The position numbers and the translations under genes were made by a program. A stretch of 37,934 nt of DNA from Acinetobacter sp. WU_MDCI_Axc73 (GTDB lineage: Bacteria > Pseudomonadota > Gammaproteobacteria > Pseudomonadales > Moraxellaceae), in assembly GCF_025562455.1 (NCBI RefSeq), contig NZ_JAHPRO010000027.1, forward strand, positions 1 through 37,934, given 5' to 3'. Below are positions 35,844 to 37,934 of this stretch, in pieces (position 1 is the first letter of the stretch; the number at the start of each line of letters is the position of its first letter). The notes under the pieces are model-generated. The model saw nothing but the letters and a program-made list of their open reading frames with translations, was not told the DNA's origin and searched no databases.

Positions 35844-36407
35844 ATGAGCTTAATTAATACAGAAGTTAAACCATTCACAGCTACTGCTTATCACAACGGT
35901 CAATTCGTTGAAGTTTCTGAAGCAAACTTCAAAGGTAAATGGTCTGTTGTATTCTTCTATCCAGCTGACTTCACTTTTGTTTGCCCAACAGAACTTGGCG
36001 ACCTTGCAGACAACTATGCTGAATTTCAAAAATTGGGCGTAGAAATCTACTCAGTTTCAACTGACACTCATTTCACCCATAAAGCTTGGCATGATTCTTC
36101 TGAAGAAATCAAAAAAATCCAATATGTTATGGTTGGCGACCCAACTTGGGCACTTGCTAAAAACTTTGAAGTTCTGATTGAATCTGCTGGTCTTGCTGAC
36201 CGCGGTACATTTGTGATCGATCCAGAAGGTAAAATCCAAATCGTTGAAATCAACGCTGGTGGTATTGGTCGTGATGCACAAGAACTTCTTCGCAAAGTAA
36301 AAGCAGCGCAATACGTTCACGCTCACCCAGGTGAAGTTTGCCCTGCAAAATGGAAAGAAGGTGATGCTACTCTTGCACCATCAATCGATCTAGTGGGTAA
36401 AATCTAA
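35844..36407 (+). CDS. ahpC: Alkyl hydroperoxide reductase subunit C (peroxiredoxin)
   Basis: 187 residues from the ATG at 35844, the same length as E. coli AhpC; GGAG lies 6 bases upstream and earlier in-frame ATGs overlap that site. Typical 2-Cys peroxiredoxin: peroxidatic Cys47 in [12 protein letters not shown] and resolving Cys166 in [10 protein letters not shown]. Reduces hydrogen peroxide and organic peroxides. Its reductase ahpF is not adjacent. Codon usage is strongly biased (AAC, TTC, CGT), suggesting high expression. Terminator follows. Confidence 0.98.
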   Translation: MSLINTEVKPFTATAYHNGQFVEVSEANFKGKWSVVFFYPADFTFVCPTELGDLADNYAEFQKLGVEIYSVSTDTHFTHKAWHDSSEEIKKIQYVMVGDPTWALAKNFEVLIESAGLADRGTFVIDPEGKIQIVEINAGGIGRDAQELLRKVKAAQYVHAHPGEVCPAKWKEGDATLAPSIDLVGKI

Positions 36408-36431
36408 TTCTTTAGATTTTAAATAGGTCAG

Positions 36432-36457
36432 GAACCACCCTTTTGGGTGGTTCTTTC
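36432..36457 (+). terminator. Intrinsic terminator of ahpC
   Basis: GAACCACCC (36432-36440), TTTT loop, GGGTGGTTC (36445-36453), then TTTC. 9-bp perfect stem, 24 bases after the stop. Confidence 0.93.
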
Positions 36458-36590
36458 ATTTTAAGTGATTAATTTATCATGAATTACACTTTTACAATTC
36501 TCATCTATAGGAACAGTATAAATTACCTTAATGTTCAAATAAACAGCACAAGCTTTTATTGGATGCTGCTCACCTAAATGGGAGAGTTCT

Positions 36591-36797
36591 ATGGAAAAAC
36601 TGGTTGCCGTAACTTCATGGAAATACAATGCGGCTTCACGCTATTTAAAAATTTTTTATAACAATGGCAAAGGTGAGCTGTATCACCCCGTACCAGAATT
36701 TGTTTATGACAATTTATTGCGCTCACAAGATAAAACCGCTTTTGTGCAGAAATATTTAGAATATGATTTACATTTTAGTCGACTGTCGATTTTTTAA
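36591..36797 (+). CDS. KTSC domain protein
   Basis: 68 residues, whole protein is one KTSC domain: WKYNAASRYLKIFYNNGKGELYHPVPEFVYDNLLRSQDK, with the usual Tyr-rich beta strands. GGGAGAG lies 4 bases before the ATG. KTSC domains occur alone or fused to RNA-related enzymes such as LysS-like proteins, and are thought to bind nucleic acid, which is not proven. Monocistronic by position. Confidence 0.82.
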   Translation: MEKLVAVTSWKYNAASRYLKIFYNNGKGELYHPVPEFVYDNLLRSQDKTAFVQKYLEYDLHFSRLSIF

Positions 36798-36845
36798 ATC
36801 ACACGAATTTTCTCTATTACGACACATTCTTTATCTTTAAGTAAT

Positions 36846-36862
36846 AAAGCACGATCGTGTTT
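36846..36862. repeat. Palindrome in the convergent gap after the KTSC gene
   Basis: CACGATCGTG is a perfect 10-bp palindrome flanked by A-rich and T-rich sides. It lies between two convergent genes (stops at 36797 and 36907). It could be a weak bidirectional terminator, but having no loop it would need to open at the centre. Confidence 0.35.
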
Positions 36863-36906
36863 ATTAAACTAGAGTTACCTGAGCCTCAACATATCAATTT
36901 GATCGT

Positions 36907-37494
36907 TTATTTTGCTACCACCATAAATAAACCTGCGCCAAATGATAAAGTCGAAGTCATAAAATCAGTATCCTGTTTAATGATATTTAAAAAATCTTTA
37001 ACTTCGGCCGCATGGGAAATCACATTATCCACCATCAAAACTCCACCATTTTTACGAGTTAGTCGCTTAAGATCATTCCAGTAATTTGGATAATAACGTC
37101 GCTCTGCATCCAATAAAATAAAGTCAAAGGTGTTTGCGGCTTGTTGTAAATATTGTGCGGCGTCTCCTACCCAAAAATCAATAACTGTGTCCAGTTTGAG
37201 TTCCTGTGCGTAGTTTTTTGCTTGCTGGCTGCGTTTTTCTTCTATTTCAAGTGTTACAATTTTTGCCCCAGTTGCTTGTGCTGCTTCAGCCAACCATAAA
37301 GTTGAATAGCCCGTCGATGTGCCTATCTCTAAAATAGATTTGGATTGTTGCGTCCGAATTAGCATCGAAAGAAATTGCGCTGAATCTGGCTCGATATTTC
37401 GAAACCGTTGGAGACGATCAGATTGCTTGGCATCGTGCTGTTGAAACTCATCGTACAATTCAGATAAACGCAATAAAAATTCACGATTTAGCAT
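36907..37494 (-). CDS. SAM-dependent O-methyltransferase (class I, COMT-like)
   Basis: 195 residues from the ATG at 37494 (AGG 7 bases upstream; a GTG 6 bases earlier is less likely). Rossmann methyltransferase of the O-methyltransferase 3 type: SAM-binding motif ILEIGTSTGYSTLWLA at about 54-69, acidic TLEIEEKR, the metal-contact region FILLDAERRYYPNYW and VLMVDNVISH. Substrate unknown. It lies 20 bases after the DUF1653 gene, probably in one transcript. Confidence 0.9.
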   Translation of the reverse strand: MLNREFLLRLSELYDEFQQHDAKQSDRLQRFRNIEPDSAQFLSMLIRTQQSKSILEIGTSTGYSTLWLAEAAQATGAKIVTLEIEEKRSQQAKNYAQELKLDTVIDFWVGDAAQYLQQAANTFDFILLDAERRYYPNYWNDLKRLTRKNGGVLMVDNVISHAAEVKDFLNIIKQDTDFMTSTLSFGAGLFMVVAK

Positions 37495-37514
37495 ACACAC
37501 ACCTTTAGAGTTTT

Positions 37515-37730
37515 TTAGACTTGATGAAGAAAATTAAAACGCGGCACGGGTTGACCATCCACATCAACCGTTTCAATAAACATGATTAACGGCCTTACCC
37601 AAATAGAATAATCACCATATAAACATTGATAAACGACCAACTCTTCTTCTGTTTCACTATGTCTAGCTACATGAAAAACCTGATAGAGATTACCTTTATA
37701 ATGTTGATAGATTCCTGCCTGTAGTTTCAT
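37515..37730 (-). CDS. DUF1653 family protein
   Basis: 71 residues, one DUF1653 domain: GIYQHYKGNLYQVFHVARHSETEEELVVYQCLYGDYSIWVRPL then MFIETVDVDGQPVPRFNFL. Small cytoplasmic beta protein of unknown function. AAGGA precedes the ATG. Upstream gene of the methyltransferase pair. Confidence 0.9.
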   Translation of the reverse strand: MKLQAGIYQHYKGNLYQVFHVARHSETEEELVVYQCLYGDYSIWVRPLIMFIETVDVDGQPVPRFNFLHQV

Positions 37731-37934
37731 CCTGATATTCCTTAAGTATAAGATTTATCATCTTATCTCATCTCAAGATGTCATTTATATAACAAAGTGG
37801 TTTTCACCCAATATGAATTAATAAAAGATGATTTTTATTACAACTCAACTATTCAATAAACCGATTAAAACAATAAAAACATACTGTTTTACCTATTTAA
37901 AGTTTTATCGTAATATTCTCAATAAGTTAAAAAT
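37731..37934. other. AT-rich right edge, no gene seen
   Basis: 204 bases upstream of the DUF1653 gene. No frame, hairpin or RNA gene recognised; it probably holds that gene's promoter. Confidence 0.5.

Noticed and set aside
36057..36326. Antisense frames inside ahpC
   Set aside because: Strong codon bias of ahpC leaves open frames in other phases; no start signals.

Overview
The window is ordinary chromosome of a low-GC gammaproteobacterium, most likely an Acinetobacter species (Moraxellaceae). That assignment rests on my recognition of the protein sequences (PyrC, the Tol-Pal proteins, the Lpt/Kds cluster), on the AT-rich intergenic DNA, and on a large Bap-type adhesin that begins with the BapA-prefix N-terminus. 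It was not checked by database search. I see no prophage, insertion sequence, integrase or CRISPR array.

Layout. 1-1126 (minus) is the 5' end of a giant surface adhesin that runs off the left edge in near-identical 276-bp repeats. 1432-1857 is a small lipoprotein. 2314-5699 (minus) is an LPS operon, kdsD-kdsC-lptC-lptA-lptB, which makes arabinose 5-phosphate, finishes Kdo and powers LPS export. 5910-10860 (plus) holds cysS, tRNA-Gly, dgt and ruvAB. 11208-16158 is the Tol-Pal cell-envelope operon (ybgC-tolQRAB-pal), closed by a bidirectional terminator shared with a convergent 63-aa gene. 16593-18391 is fbp plus a SPOUT RNA methyltransferase. 18537-19876 is a compact ECF sigma factor cassette (sigma factor, single-pass membrane protein that is probably its anti-sigma factor, secreted DUF3106-like protein). 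It is followed by a convergent membrane diguanylate cyclase and by the translationally coupled pyrC-rnt pair.

23236-26927 is an accessory-looking segment: two paralogous alpha/beta hydrolases of a family I cannot name bracket a tRNA-Glu gene and an amino-acid permease. 26981-30253 (minus) is a YdeP-type molybdopterin oxidoreductase with its sulfurtransferase FdhD. 30497-35491 (minus) is a FabH-like ketoacyl synthase and HrpA helicase. 35844-37730 holds ahpC, a KTSC protein, a SAM O-methyltransferase and a DUF1653 protein.

The least routine items are the ECF cassette, with a textbook AAC-N16-CGT promoter overlapped by a 13-bp perfect inverted repeat; the duplicated hydrolases, one of which has lost the first glycine of its GxSxG elbow; the expandable repeat arrays in tolA and the adhesin gene; and a 13-bp inverted repeat upstream of the YdeP-like gene. 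Start codons were re-chosen where a ribosome binding site or family alignment argued against the longest open frame.
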